Of a stretch of 64,000 nt of DNA, positions 54,893 through 64,000 are shown piece after piece. Each line of letters starts with the position of its first letter. Positions within the stretch are counted from its first letter, which is position 1. The stretch lies in assembly GCA_964019695.1 (NCBI GenBank), contig OZ026514.1, positions 9,548,751 through 9,612,750 on the forward strand. The letters are read 5' to 3'. Position numbers and translations under genes: made by a program. A model generated the notes under the pieces. It ran no database searches, was not told the DNA's origin, and saw only the letters and a list, made by a program, of their open reading frames with translations. Source of the stretch: Loripinus fragilis (lineage: Eukaryota > Mollusca > Bivalvia > Lucinida > Lucinidae).

Positions 54893-55134
54893 TTGAGCTG
54901 CGATATGAGATTTCCAACAATGTGGTATGTGCGACCAGCAAAGCCTCTGATCAGCCTGCGCATAAGCGCAGTCTGATCAGAGCCTTTGCTAGTCGCTTGG
55001 AGATTCTATGAGTGTTAAGCTCCTAACTGAATATCATTTGGAGTTTCTAAGCTTAAAATGTGGCTGTACAGGCTCGTCTGAACCTACACATATTAGAATA
55101 CCACATTGTTGGAAATCACATGTCGCGGCTCATT
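54893..55134. mobile_element. MITE family M3 copy 2
   Basis: GATTTCCAACAATGTGG and its complement near the ends, central CTCTGATCAGCCTGCGCAT palindrome, GCGGCTCAT at the far end. It lies 20 bases after the LINE tail. Confidence 0.88.
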
Positions 55135-55613
55135 TATTATATCAACATGCATGGGGAAATCCATCAGAATAAATAAGGTTTAAACCGTACTGAATGTCGC
55201 CCGTGCTGGAACATATTGATACGCCCTCGTTATCAAAGAAACGACCTGTAACAGTCCTTTTTATTATTCATTTTTCTTTCTCTCCAATGAAAATTTCTGT
55301 CGCAGATTTCTCAGTTCCTACTGGAGCCAGTATTCTCATATTTTGTGTACACCTTCAGGTAGGCTAATCTGCTGCCGGTTCATTATTTACAAGAAACATG
55401 TGTTTTCAAAGGGGATACTTTCATTTTTGCATGTTGCATTGGCTCATGGTCTCATGCAGGACCATGCAACTAACTCCATAAATACCAGCATTACATCTTC
55501 ATAAAAATTATAAAAATAGCAAAGAGTTAAAATTTTAACCCTTAAAGTGCCAATCACGACTGCAGCACACGACAAATTTTGCAACGTCTTTCCTAGTTTT
55601 CAACAAATAAAAT

Positions 55614-55664
55614 GTATGATATTTCATAAGAATCGTCTGCCAGCAGACGATTCTCATGAAATAT
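55614..55664. repeat. Palindromic hairpin
   Basis: ATGATATTTCATAAGAATCG with its complement around CTGCCAGCAG. 55135-55613 and 55665-56000 show nothing I can assign. Confidence 0.85.
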
Positions 55665-56000
55665 CATGCCTTATTTAACCCTTCTATGTGCTGAAACAAC
55701 GCCACATGTCAGTATTGGTTTTTGCACGAGTTGGTGGCTATTTTGGACGCACCTTATATAAAGTCTTGGACAATACTGGATCAAACAAGACCAGTCCTTC
55801 CCATAAATGTCATAATTTGATTGATGGTTCTGTAAATAGATGTAGGTTGGCTAATTAAAGAATCCAGTGCATTCTATGTCCGTAAATACTTGAGCCTAAC
55901 AATGTGAAAAACGTTCTTATAGCATAGGCGTTACGCCATTCGTTGCAGGTGTATGCGCTCTCTAGTGGCACGTACGGTAATTACGAAAGTTAGTTAACAT

Positions 56001-56210
56001 TTATAAACCAATATCTTGTAAACCAGGGGTCTCAGTCTGATTCCTGGCTTTTCCAAGTCTGTCGGGTGTGACTTTAAACCGTTGCCCAGTCCTCTGAGAC
56101 GCTTTAAAACCAGAAACAATGCCGGTTGAGCCTTCGGGTGCTCCTGGACATAAAACGATAAACCCTCCCGGCCAGTACTGGTTATAGTCAAGGAACACGG
56201 CCACAAACAC
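56001..56210 (-). repeat. Possible short interspersed element, weak
   Basis: A GC-richer block with overlapping minus-strand ORFs. A phrase AAACCAGGGGTCTCAGTCTG near 56020 resembles AAACCAGGGGTTGTTGG near 5190, followed in both by a CTGGCTT/CTTGGCTTCTCC-like segment. Identity as an element is uncertain. 56211-57538 holds no supported gene. Confidence 0.35.
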
Positions 56211-57540
56211 TATTTATGAGTTTCCGGGTACATGTTCTTAAGGAGGACGGGCTATACAATTGAGGTAGCACACGGGAGTATGTAACTCCTAGCATAGGCG
56301 AGTAGTGAAAGCTCAGGCGAGTGCGCATATGTACGGATGTATACATGGTATATATGGTAAATACCAAAATCTCGTGTCCTATCCTGACTGAACGAATTGC
56401 TTGCTCGTGATAAGGTTCGTTTAAGAATGTGAAGATGTCTCATGAAACGCAGACATTGAAAATTGATTTACCAATAATATATAAGAATATCTTTTATAGG
56501 CTATTATAAGGATGTTATGATGTTAAGCAGCTACGAATGCTTTCTCGAAGACACATTGCCAATACATTCATGACAGTCATTTCCGCTGTCTTATGCATTT
56601 TGAAAGATGTAAATGCATATAGGAAGTACATATATGTTTACAATAACACCACTACCATCAACATACTCGTATTCTATTAATGAGATCAAATGCTCTATAG
56701 ATTTTGTTTTCAAAAAAGCTCGTTTTAACGGAAATATTTAGGTTGCTTAAACAGTAAAACAAAATTAGCTAGGAAAGTAGATTGGTTCCCCACGTTGATA
56801 AAGCTCCACTTCCGCTACGCATATAACGTTTGGTAACTAGTAATTGTTTACAAGTAGAAAATCCTACTCATCCGACTGCGCATGCTCTAGAAAAGATTTT
56901 TCAACACAAACTTCAGTGTTTTTTCAGTTACTTTAATTTGATAATTAAGTAAAAGAAAAAAATATAAACTCACAGAACAAAATAAACTTAATAAAACGGC
57001 TTGTTTAAAAATGCACTTTATGCCAAGGGTATTTTCCAATACCACGTCACTCATTACGTCAGTGTGTATGCGATACGTAGGCGCAATGGCGGCTAGTAGT
57101 TACCTGTCATAATATGCTGACAAGCTATTAAAGGGAGAGAACCAGTCTACTAGGAAAGTCGATCTGTAAAATGAACAAAGATGGTTACATTGAGTTACTG
57201 CATGTATTCATGGGCAAATTCATGGGAATTGGTACTTGCCACATGCTTGAATGTACTTTGTTAGCTATCTAGTAAGATGTCCAAATGGTATGTGCTTTGT
57301 AGCCAAGGCTCTAACGAGACTCCCTCGAGCCTTCGCTGCTTGCCTGCAAGACATACCAAATCCTCATGAGCCGATCCATATGTAGGCCAGTGCATGAGAC
57401 GTTGGTTCGTTGCGCATATGCCTCATATAACGCTCGTGCTGACATATCCAGCAGGGCTCTGGGTCTAATGTTTGGTTTTAGCCTTTGTATACTACTATAT
57501 AATCTGTGTATGTGAGCCGCAAAGGCTCTAGCGAGTCAGG

Positions 57541-57839
57541 CCCCGAGGTTTGAAAATTTTTATTCATGCTCAATTCAACTGAGCACGAGGTTTCAACTTC
57601 TCATAAAACTAAAATGCCGACAAATGAAGACGTTCCTTGTATTCATCGTGCTGATAAATGTAAAAATTTCAACCATTGTTTGCATTTTAACATTTATGAG
57701 CAGCATAAATTTCCTTGTATTCATCGTGCTAATAAATGTTAAAATGCCAACAATTGTTGGCATTTTAACATTTATGAGCAGGATAAATTTCGTGCTCAGC
57801 TGAGTTGTGCATGAAAAGAGTTGTTATAACCTCGGGGCC
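57541..57839. mobile_element. 300-bp MITE with GGCCCCGAGGTT ends
   Basis: GGCCCCGAGGTT at the left, AACCTCGGGGCC at the right. Internal repeats of TTCCTTGTATTCATCGTGCT and a near-perfect palindrome at about 57735-57780 (AAATGTTAAAATGCC and complement). The last 60 bases of the window match its left part. Confidence 0.87.
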
Positions 57840-57927
57840 TGGGCGTGTTCGCAGAATCGCTTGAGCATTTGCTGCTCATTGATGCGATAAGTACCAAAGT
57901 CTCTAGTCCTAGTTTTCTCTGACGTTT

Positions 57928-57970
57928 TAGTGGCTTTTCTTTATTTTGAAAATATAGAAAAGCCACTTAA
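57928..57970. repeat. Small palindrome
   Basis: AGTGGCTTTTCT and AGAAAAGCCACT around an AT-rich loop, immediately upstream of the host exon. Confidence 0.7.
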
Positions 57971-58040
57971 ACATCAGCGAAGGCTCGGATAGAAAAGTCT
58001 CGTGTACTGGCACACATTGTTTAATTTCTTTATTTTACAG

Positions 58041-58822
58041 AGGTGATAAAACTCACACCAGAACCGATCATGACGTTACTACACAGCAGCTCTGGTCGTC
58101 CCTACTGTACGACTGATGCCAAGGTTCAGGTTGTTCTCCCACAACTGACAGAGATTAGACTGGTAGCCCTCACAAAACAACTCTCAAGAAACAGGAAACA
58201 ACTATATCTAACACAGGGCAACTGTATGACAGATCTGCGCCACTATGATAACTATGTAGCCAGAGAACAAAAACTCTCACTCGACAGACATACGTATATT
58301 AGTACACCTTTCAAAAAGTCTCTTGACCACATCAGAGGAGTACAGCAGTGTCTAAAGAGACGAAAATCAGAAACCACTATCGACCACGGACCTGTTCATA
58401 AATTTGGCATTTATAATGGTCTCTCCGTGAAATCACTTAAAGGTGAAATAGAAAAGATGCTAAAAGAAAATGACTACCAACATGTGAAAATGAGAAAAGC
58501 TAAACGACTGTTAGCTGACGGTAAAGCCGATGGTCGCGTTATGAACATAAAGATGTGTGTCCCAATGTTGGACGCTATCCTTAAGCGTCCAAGTATGCCG
58601 ATGCGCCGTGAGAAGGCCCTTTGGTTTGAGGTACCAGGTTCTGATGAGGATGATGATGATGATGAAATATCCGTGGATGAGGAGGTAGAGGAGAAGAGGC
58701 ACAAGACCAACTTCCATCTGCCTCCAGTCACAGCCACTAGGTTGTTCAGTCCATCCAAAAGTAAACGGGACTCGAGCTCAGAAAGTGTACGTGCCTTACA
58801 GAGATCAAAAACAATTGCATAA
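58041..58822 (+). CDS. Terminal exon of an unrecognised host gene
   Basis: A pyrimidine-rich acceptor (TTTCTTTATTTTACAG) ends at 58040. The frame is open from the exon border, with the first two bases finishing a split codon, and runs 259 codons to TAA at 58820. There is no ATG at the start, so earlier exons must exist; I could not find them upstream in this window. The protein is basic and helical in its middle (LTKQLSRNRKQLYL, VQQCLKRRKSETT, MRKAKRLLADGKADGR), then has an acidic run (DEDDDDDEISVDEEVEEKRH) and a Ser-rich tail (SPSKSKRDSSSES). No signal peptide, membrane segment or known domain. Codon usage is balanced and the frame is free of stops, unlike the mobile-element debris around it. 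I do not recognise the family. Confidence 0.75.
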
Positions 58823-58911
58823 TTACCTGATATTATACCACCCTTACCAACCTTAGCACGAACTATCTCATGATGTGCAAGGTTTACATTGATATAAGTG
58901 GTATTAGATAG

Positions 58912-59003
58912 TTATACCATGTTTGTCCACCTGTACGTGAGATAATCCACTCGCTAAAGCTCGTGTATTATCTCCACGTACAGGCGGACAAACCATAGTA
59001 TAA
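58912..59003. repeat. 92-bp palindrome in the 3' flank of the host exon
   Basis: GTTATACCATGTTTGTCC facing GGACAAACCATAGTATAAC, with inner CACCTGTACGTGAGATAAT / ATTATCTCCACGTACAGG. If transcribed in the 3' UTR it would form a long hairpin. Confidence 0.85.
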
Positions 59004-59409
59004 CTATTACTAATTTCGCTTTCCCATTGCTAGAAGATCAGTGACGGTGACAAAAGCGATTAAAATACCATGAAGTTTTGGTACATTTTTGTACTGATCA
59101 CATACGCTTTAATGACTCCTTTAAACGACAATGCTGGTGATTCCAGAAAGGTTAGCGGTCTAAATGGTGGCCTGGGCCTTTATCAATATCAATCCTTTAT
59201 GTACGCGATAATTATTCAATTATCATGTGCTGGCTCGATTTTATTGATCTCAAAGTGGCTCACGTTTTGATGAATATTTTGTGGAACAGCTTAAAAATGC
59301 ACGTTTTAGAGCATTTGAAATATTGAGTTAAAATATAAACAGATAAATGCAGTCCGCACTTCAGACACTTCACATAGTCCACATTAGTAACAACATTCTT
59401 GCCAAACTC

Positions 59410-59481
59410 CCCAACAGTGGTGTCCCCTACGGTCACCCTTACCTCTGAGGGCAGGGTGGCCGCTAGGAGACGCCACTGTTG
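59410..59481. repeat. 72-bp hairpin
   Basis: CCAACAGTGGTGTC and GACGCCACTGTTGG with inner CACCCT / AGGGTG. A candidate AATAAA at 59613 could serve the upstream exon, but this is not demonstrable. Confidence 0.75.
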
Positions 59482-59854
59482 GCCAGATAAACAAACAAAG
59501 AAATTAATTTAACATTTTGAATAGTTTCTTAGCCAGCAGTCTAACATTGCTTATGAGTATCCACAACATGTCGTCGCTTCAGTGCTATTGTGTTCTAAGT
59601 GACATTGTGGTCAAAATAAAGTTATGTATACCGTTGGCAAGGGAATCAAAGGTCCTACCTTGTAATGATTTCGTTGTCTATCTCCTCCCAGCAAGCTTAA
59701 ATTTGCTGTGCTTTTCTGTTCTATCTACCAAAAGTCCATTTCATTCAGTGTTATAGGGTTCTAAGTTATTTACATCCAATGACCGATGATCATTTTTGTC
59801 ACGTGACCAAATGAGTCATCAATCAATCACCACCCTTGGCAAAATCGGTTAACG

Positions 59855-60250
59855 TTGCAGTTATCTCCCTCACACAAGTTTTAAGGGCCTAAACCGAAAA
59901 TGTTTGTTGCTGTTATGCCTTACTATCGGTTACATTAGCTACAGTTAGGTCCAAATTATAAGTTCATATGGAGTCCATGGATAAATAATTAGCTGAAGAC
60001 AAATCATCTCCCTAACAAACAATATTACTGCTTAAATCGAAGCGGTTGGTTGTTTTAATGCCAAACTAATGACTTTTAGGCCCAAATAATAAGTTCATAT
60101 AAATTGACTCCATGAACAGAATAATAAGCTGTAGAAAACGATTACCTCCCTTACACAGTTTGTACGGCATAAATCCAAGCGGTTTGTTGCTGTAATGCCA
60201 AACTCAGCACTTAATCTGCTGCTTTTAGTACAAATAATCAATTCAGTCCA
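59855..60250. repeat. Degenerate tandem repeat, about 3 units of 140 bp
   Basis: TATCTCCCTCACACA / CATCTCCCTAACAAA / TACCTCCCTTACACA each lead a unit that also contains TGTTGCTGTTATGCC-like and CAAATAATAAGTTCA-like phrases. Confidence 0.75.
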
Positions 60251-60344
60251 AAATAAGGTACATTGAAGCGATGAGAGATTTCGGTCGCATGCAAAGACAT
60301 GACAAGAATGAAGTAATACTATATATGTTAGTTGCCCTATGAGA

Positions 60345-60572
60345 AAGTAAGTGAGTATGATCAGGAAATATCACAAACTGAAGACCAACCCATGGCACCG
60401 TGGGGAAGAGCTACAGGACTCTCTTCCTCGTCAAGATGATTGCAAAACTAGAAAGGACATAAAGTAATGCATACCTAAAGATAGACCAACACACCCGCCA
60501 ACCCCACAAACAATGGGAGATATCAACAACAACAGAACAACCGCCTTAGAACGGATAGCAGCCTAAGCCACC
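60345..60572 (-). repeat. Dispersed repeat family R2, copy 3 (minus)
   Basis: Its reverse complement begins GGTGGCTTAGGCTGCTATCC and includes TCACGGTGCC-like and ATATTTCC blocks shared with 28101-28410. It directly abuts a run of 16 G (60573-60588). Confidence 0.8.
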
Positions 60573-60684
60573 GGGGGGGGGGGGGGGGTCTTTAATGCAT
60601 TTACTGGTGCCAAATCTTCGCCCTAGATTGAGCTGTTGTTAATAACAAAAATTGTTTAGCCTGCATGGAGGCTTCCAAACTAAT

Positions 60685-60840
60685 GCAATACAAGCATAAG
60701 TCGATGCAAAATACTTAAATCAAATACATAAATAAATAATTATATATAATTAAGTTGGCCTATGAGAGGCTTTATTTAATTTAATACAAGCATAAATCGA
60801 TGCAAAATGCTTAAATTAAATACATACATAAATAAAAGAC
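60685..60840. repeat. Direct duplication of an AATACAAGCATAA-led 57-bp unit
   Basis: The unit at about 60687-60745 recurs at 60781-60838 with few changes, followed by ATAAATAA runs. 60841-61416 has one ORF at its edge (61112-61462) without domain. Confidence 0.8.
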
Positions 60841-61416
60841 AGTTCCTTATCCACCCTAAAGCTGTTTGATAATTTATCAGTGTGTGAAACAGAGGAAACT
60901 CGAGAATGGGAAAGGAACTTCTTCAGCCACATTCAACTATATACTGGTATAACTGACCAATCAGAAGCCCTTCTTCATATCGACATAAAAGTCAACGGGA
61001 ATACTATATTAGTGCTCCTGAAATAATTTAGGCATTTTGCAAAGGAGGAAAATTATGCTCTGTTATCTGAAGGTCTGATGTCAGTACATTTTAGGTTAGC
61101 TAAATTTAAACATGTTAACCGAAATCTTGCATCTCATGTCAGCACTTCTCACTCGAGGAACACTTCCTCCATGTGTTTTTCCACGTGAATGTGTCAATTT
61201 ACTCCAATTTGTGGAAGCAGTTAAATGTTTACCTGCTTATTCCACTGTCTATTGTCAGTCATTAAAGTTGCAATCTGCATGTGGTTTTCATAAACATCGT
61301 AATTACAAAATTATCGCAATATACTCGCCTCATGTCGACGACTTGTGTTGCATTGTGTGGATGACTGTTATTCCATCGTTTTGTATATTATTTTGTCTAT
61401 TTCCAACATGTCACAT

Positions 61417-62238
61417 AATAAAGGACCTCGAACAGTCTCAAGTTTTGAGAGCATGTGGCTAGGATAACATATAATTGACAACTGTACTTTTGTGCTTTAA
61501 GTAAAACCTGACATTCAGTGCACCTAACAAGACACCGAATTTGGAAAATATTGCATATTAATTACAGGATATTAGGGCTCAGGGGATGGGAGTATTTTTG
61601 CGACCTAAACATTTTTTGTAGAAAGTCAAAGTTTCATCAGGTATTCGTCTAAATACATCTAAATACATGGAAATAAAATGCTTGCAGCATAAAACTTAAG
61701 ACAAAATAACTCATTGTTTTTTGGTAAATATGTGTGTTGTCCATAGCTTTTGATTATTACCAGTAAATGTCTTACACATATATTATACCTATTCTGCTTA
61801 TAGTTCAAGCAGTGTGACCTGTTACATACTGTATACATGCCATTGTACAGAGATATTAAGCTACAGGTTTGAACAAATATCGAGACTAATAAACGCTTAT
61901 AATAATTTGTTTTGAGCATTTTGACAGCCCCCGCCCCCCATTGATCAAACATGTCATTGTTATATGATGAGTATAACTACAACTCTATGCAAAAGGATTC
62001 TTGACCAATGTGGGGCACCTCAAAAACGTCTTCCATGCCCTTTATATGTTGAATAACAGAAACAGAGTATTCAATCCATATTATTGGCACTTGTCCAATG
62101 TGAAAACCTTTTTGGGAATTATTTCGAGGGCTGAACCAACTATCTTGCCCACGGGAAAAAAAATATCGTTTTCTTTGAAACTTTTATCTGGCCATTGTTA
62201 TGGGCAATCCTCCATTAAGACTGTTCGAGGTCCTTAGC
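61417..62238. mobile_element. 822-bp MITE (GGACCTCGGACAGTC family)
   Basis: AAGGACCTCGAACAGTCT at the left and AGACTGTTCGAGGTCCTT at the right. Interior blocks are shared with 51787-52829 (TGGCTAGGATAA, TTGACAACT, TTTTGTGCTT). A shorter deletion derivative. 62239-62974 shows no supported gene. Confidence 0.87.
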
Positions 62239-62974
62239 TAATCAAAGATTTGATGAGACTGTATCTTGCTGAAATCAAAAATAGTATAGAATCAACATTG
62301 TATAGCTCGGCAAGATTAAACGCTTACAATCATATTTCTTCCAAATTTAAAAGAACAGAAGGCATTCAACGAATTGGTCATGGCGTTACTAGGTCTTTTG
62401 CGACGAAGTGGAATAGTTCCATGAAATGATTTAGTAAATAAATAAAAATTGAATTGAAATAATGATATGGTGTTTTTATTTTTGAATACATTAAATACTA
62501 TAGATTTATGTAAGACTATACATATAGTGTTTACTACTAGCCAATTTAGCGGTGCCAAATATGCCAGAGGCTGAGCTTGGTATTCATGAGTAATCTATAT
62601 GCCTACATCCCTTTACCATGGCGGGACAGACCGCTAGTTAGACCTTAACAATAAAGATAAGCATGTATAACCAACATGTATTAATATCATTGAAACCACG
62701 AACATCAAACATTGCAATACATATGAAACAGACCACGAAAATCGTATAGATGTCAGCTATTGAAAGATTGGTTTTATTCGATTTGGAGTCACAACGAATA
62801 ATCAGACGAGCGTTTGCATGTGCAAGTACAAATGCTCATCTGATCAATTGTTATGACGTCTATACGAGTCAGATACATTATTGTACGAGTCACTACTCGA
62901 ACGCGCAACTCATTTCTTCCTAAGTACATGTGGTTGCGTTTCAGACTAAGCGCGTGTTACCTAGCCTTACAGGA

Positions 62975-63183
62975 TACAGTAAAGCCTGTCTTAAGCGGCT
63001 ACTCAAAAAAAGTCAAAAAAATGTTTTTAAGACCGATTATCGCTTAATGCAGGTCAAAAGTATTGCAGAATGCTCCAATGGGAGCATTCTGCAATACTTT
63101 CGACCTTCATTAAGCTACCATTTATTATTAAGATCTTGGTTTTGTCTATTTGTGAGTGGCCGCTTAAGACAGGTTTTACTGTA
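62975..63183. mobile_element. 209-bp MITE family M4 copy 4
   Basis: TACAGTAAAGCCTGTCTTAA to AAGACAGGTTTTACTGTA, with TATTGCAGAATGCTCC palindrome at the centre. The best-preserved copy of the family here. Confidence 0.92.
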
Positions 63184-63414
63184 GCTGCATCTGCACGTTT
63201 GGACCAGCCCCATGAGAATGTGATAATTATCGCAGAGTAAAACGTTATCTAAAAAGTATGGAGAGCTATCACATAGGGAGTGTGTCCTTACCTTTTAGTC
63301 TGTATCTACTTCCATACGAGCAGTGAAGGCCTCTTGTGTGCAGGCATCTATGAGCGGATATTTGGCGCTATAGTACAAATCATTTAATGCATTTAAGCCC
63401 TATCCACCCCAGCG

Positions 63415-63860
63415 GCTTCAGCTGCTGTCCGTTCTAAGGCGATGCTTCTGTTATTGTTGATTCATTGTTTATTGTTGCTCCCATTGTTTGTGGGGGTTGT
63501 GCTTGATCATAGGTTTGTATTGCAGTACTAAGTCTCGTTTCTAGTTTTGCAATCAGCTTGCTGAGGAAGAGAGAGCTGCTTGCTGTACTCTAATTGTCTT
63601 CCTGAAGTTTTCAGTGCTTTATTTATTTAACGAGGATTACTATCAGCCCAGGGGTCACTAGTAGGCCTCCTCACAAAGAACATAAACATAAACAAACACA
63701 AGGACAATACGGATAAAACGCACAATAACATAAAAAATGAACATATTTACATCCTGAAGTTGTGACTGTTAGTGTTCTGTGTCTCTTCCTCGCGGTGCCA
63801 TGGGTCCGCCTGTGATGTGTGATTGTAGTATTTCCTGGTCATACACATTCACCTTTTGGT
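63415..63860 (+). repeat. Dispersed repeat family R2, copy 4, interrupted
   Basis: Runs from CTGCTGTCCGTTCTAAG through AGAGAGCTGCTTGCTGTAC. It is interrupted at 63610, then resumes at about 63762 with CTCTTCCTCGCGGTGCC and GTATTTCCTGG. Confidence 0.8.
63610..63751 (-). mobile_element. 142-bp insertion with 10-bp target duplication
   Basis: TCCTGAAGTT flanks it at 63600-63609 and 63752-63761. Read on the minus strand it ends in TAAATAAATAAAGC, a LINE/SINE-like tail. No family was recognised. The duplication length fits retroposition. Confidence 0.75.
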
Positions 63861-63934
63861 CACCAACCCATTTGTATGTATCAAAATAGAATACAAGAAA
63901 AACAGCTTTACGCAACATTGTCACCTTGGTCCTA

Positions 63935-64000
63935 GGTAATAAAACTTTTCTCATGCTCAACTCAACTGAGGATGTTTATTTATGCTCATAAATGTTAAAA
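63935..64000. mobile_element. Left part of a GGCCCCGAGG-family MITE, cut by the window end
   Basis: TCTCATGCTCAACTCAACTG and ATGCTCATAAATGTTAAAA match the element at 57541-57839. Confidence 0.65.

Noticed and set aside
60573..60588. Run of 16 G as a structural element
   Set aside because: A homopolymer at a repeat border; length is unreliable and may be an assembly artefact.

Overview
The window reads as animal nuclear DNA, most likely from a bivalve mollusc. This is inferred from the AT-rich background, the very high density of small inverted-repeat transposons, tRNA-headed SINEs and LINE fragments, and a spliced exon. No bacterial-type operons are present. Almost everything is mobile-element DNA. 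The only host coding sequence I can support is one terminal exon at 58041-58822.

Region 1-20 kb is dominated by one very young Ty3/Gypsy-type LTR retrotransposon (3188-19956, target duplication ATAT). Its two LTRs are almost identical: by eye I see one substitution and a 2-base T-run difference over about 1.2 kb. Gag (9550-10857) and Pol are in different frames, joined by a correctly phased -1 slippery heptamer, GGGAAAC, at 10812. Pol carries protease, RT, RNase H and integrase but has one in-frame TAA at 12633. Downstream of pol, where an env gene would sit, is a 699-codon third ORF (15028-17127). It encodes two N-terminal zinc-finger-like motifs, an RG-rich patch, a Ser tract, about 330 residues of Lys/Glu/Arg-rich helix, and a clear C-terminal KCTD-type BTB/T1 domain. 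A splice-acceptor-like site lies 6 bases before its ATG. Between ORF3 and the 3' LTR are four tandem RNA hairpins whose paired arms co-vary around an invariant loop. A Gypsy element with a zinc-finger/coiled-coil/BTB third protein plus a hairpin array is the best candidate here for an undescribed system. A 4.8-kb TTAA-flanked DNA element (3426-8257) later landed inside the 5' LTR, and the 3' LTR preserves the empty site.

Region 20-40 kb holds a 5.5-kb foldback element (21367-26839, TSD TTTAA) with about 570-bp inverted arms and a dead LINE inside. A second pair of related arms brackets another LINE 3' piece (29548-31300), which is itself split by a SINE with a 13-bp target duplication. There are also several MITE families, a 60-bp minisatellite (34401-35326), a decayed satellite and a 1.3-kb mariner-like relic.

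Region 40-64 kb holds two more broken LINEs. One (about 47855-54872) is nearly full length, with a zinc-knuckle ORF1 and an APE-RT-RNase H ORF2, and is interrupted by a 1.04-kb MITE between RT motifs. The host exon follows, then further MITEs and dispersed repeats up to the window end, which cuts through another MITE copy.
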